Of a stretch of DNA of 5,428 nucleotides, positions 4,517 through 5,428 are shown one piece after another; the first letter of the stretch is position 1, and every line of letters begins with the position of its first letter. The notes beneath the pieces were generated by a model that saw only the letters and a program-made list of their open reading frames with translations, was not told where the DNA came from and did not search any database. The position numbers were made by a program, and so were the translations under genes. This DNA is from Bifidobacteriaceae bacterium (GTDB lineage Bacteria > Actinomycetota > Actinomycetes > Actinomycetales > WQXJ01): assembly GCA_031278675.1 (NCBI GenBank), contig JAITJY010000007.1, forward strand, positions 1 through 5,428, written 5' to 3'.

Positions 4517-5401
4517 CTATTGCGCACCACCCTCACCACTGCCGATCCAGTCCCTGCTACCCCCGTGCTCATGGATGACCCACTTGCGCACGGTCGAGTG
4601 GGCCACTCCCAACTCTCGGGCGATCCTCCGGTACGACCAGCCCTGGCCATCGAGTTCCACGGCCCGCTTGGCAAGCAGATCGGGACGCAGGAGACGCCTG
4701 CCCGCGAGGCCATTTGGCGTCGGCTGCTCGGTCACTTCTCGGGACAGGTCGTCTCCCACCGCTGAGGCCGCCTCCTGCTCCCTCGCGAACTCGGCCAGGC
4801 GGTGGATTCGATCCGCCGCCGGGTCGGGATTGATGAAAGCCTTCCTGAACACTTCCCGGTCGATGGACAAGCCGCCTAGCTCGATCTCACCGGCAGTGTC
4901 GCGAGGAGCGACTCTCAGTTCGTAGTCGCGAAGCAGCCGGGCGATGGTGGTGTGCGCCATGCCGAACAGGATGCCGAGCCTGCGGACCGACACGCCGCCA
5001 TCCAGCAGCGATTTGGCCTCGGCAAGTTGCGCGTCGCCCAATGGCGATTGACGATTCCGAGCCGGTGCGCCCGCCAGCCTCAGGTGCCGCCGCACCGTCT
5101 GCACATGGAGATGGAACTTGCCCGCGACTTGCTGCTGCGTGATCCCGGTGGCGTAGGTGGCGACGATCTGCCTGGTCAACGCGGGAAGCGACTCGGGATC
5201 TGGGACGGCTTTACCGTCGCTGCCATCCGGGCGGGTCGGGCGCCAAGGATTCTTGACAATCAATTCCGGGGTCCCGGCATCCAGCGCCCGCTTCGCCTGC
5301 GCCCAAGCAAGCAGCAAACCCAGCCCATTGGGCTGGAGCTCTGCCCTCACCTGCAAGTTCCGCTGGGACTGCGGAATCCTCTTGGGCTTGTCCGAACTCA
5401 T
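4517..5401 (-). CDS. Triple helix-turn-helix DNA-binding protein (294 aa)
   Basis: Three HTH units can be read: about 75-110 (TRQIVATYATGITQQQVAGK then HVQTVRRHLRLAGA), about 123-162 (LAEAKSLLDGGVSVRRLGIL then MAHTTIARLLRDYEL) and about 242-278 (LAKRAVELDGQGWSYRRIAR then GVAHSTVRKWVIHEHGG). All have the resolvase/Hin-type form, G-(W/V/I)-(S/T)-x-x-x-(I/L/V)-A/G, then (V/M)-x-x-x-T-(V/I). A linker with conserved-looking LGGLSIDREVFRKAF (about 176-190) separates the second and third. No recombinase catalytic domain is present and the protein is complete, so it is a stand-alone DNA binder: a regulator, or an accessory protein of a mobile element. The ATG at 5401 is preferred because GGAG lies seven bases upstream; a GTG directly before it (5404) would add one residue. 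It is convergent with the plus-strand genes and related to the broken HTH gene beside it. Its target sites are unknown. Confidence 0.78.
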   Translation of the reverse strand: MSSDKPKRIPQSQRNLQVRAELQPNGLGLLLAWAQAKRALDAGTPELIVKNPWRPTRPDGSDGKAVPDPESLPALTRQIVATYATGITQQQVAGKFHLHVQTVRRHLRLAGAPARNRQSPLGDAQLAEAKSLLDGGVSVRRLGILFGMAHTTIARLLRDYELRVAPRDTAGEIELGGLSIDREVFRKAFINPDPAADRIHRLAEFAREQEAASAVGDDLSREVTEQPTPNGLAGRRLLRPDLLAKRAVELDGQGWSYRRIARELGVAHSTVRKWVIHEHGGSRDWIGSGEGGAQ

Positions 5402-5428
5402 CACGGCGCTCCATTCTTCAACTGGTTA

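Noticed and set aside
4404..4925. Plus-strand 173-codon frame opposite the triple-HTH gene
   Set aside because: Ser/Arg/Pro-rich shadow of the minus-strand gene, which has recognisable repeated HTH units and a GGAG site.
1..5428. tRNA genes, CRISPR arrays, insertion-sequence ends, long direct repeats
   Set aside because: None was found on reading both strands; no tRNA-like cloverleaf, no regularly spaced repeats and no transposase motifs.

Overview
The base composition is GC-rich, codons favour G or C at the third position, and genes are chained by 4-bp ATGA overlaps. Together these suggest an actinobacterium (Actinomycetota); the genus cannot be told from this window. The content looks like an accessory or defence-island segment rather than housekeeping sequence: the tail of an AbiEii-like toxin gene, an ImmA/IrrE-type peptidase operon, a single-pass membrane protein of unknown role and recombinase-style helix-turn-helix (HTH) proteins. 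No integrase, transposase, tRNA or CRISPR array is visible.

Layout. (1) 3-203, plus strand: C-terminal end of a probable AbiEii-family nucleotidyltransferase toxin. (2) 204-721: no convincing gene, but several perfect inverted repeats (285-330, 500-513, 684-699). (3) 722-3116, plus strand: a tight three-gene operon joined by two ATGA overlaps. It encodes a 152-aa protein I do not recognise, a 300-aa protein with an unassigned N-terminal domain and an XRE-like HTH, and a 346-aa ImmA/IrrE-family zinc peptidase (HEYGH) with a cysteine-rich zinc-ribbon tail. (4) 3157-3819, plus strand (possible earlier start at 3127): a membrane protein with one N-terminal transmembrane helix and a predicted cytosolic beta-sandwich-like domain, separated from the operon by a short gap holding two inverted repeats. 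(5) 3820-4516: a candidate terminator, a broken minus-strand gene for a double-HTH protein with an in-frame amber codon, and unassigned sequence. (6) 4517-5401, minus strand: an intact protein with three HTH units related to the broken one, convergent with the upstream genes.

How the genes may work together (inference). ImmA/IrrE peptidases characteristically cleave a partner XRE-type repressor (ImmA/ImmR of ICEBs1, IrrE/DdrO of Deinococcus). The HTH gene directly upstream and overlapping the peptidase is the obvious candidate partner. The unknown 152-aa first gene, and possibly the membrane protein, would then be the controlled or effector parts. I recognise this combination (unknown protein, HTH with extra N-terminal domain, peptidase with zinc-ribbon tail, beside an abortive-infection toxin) as no named system. 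It is the best candidate here for something undescribed.
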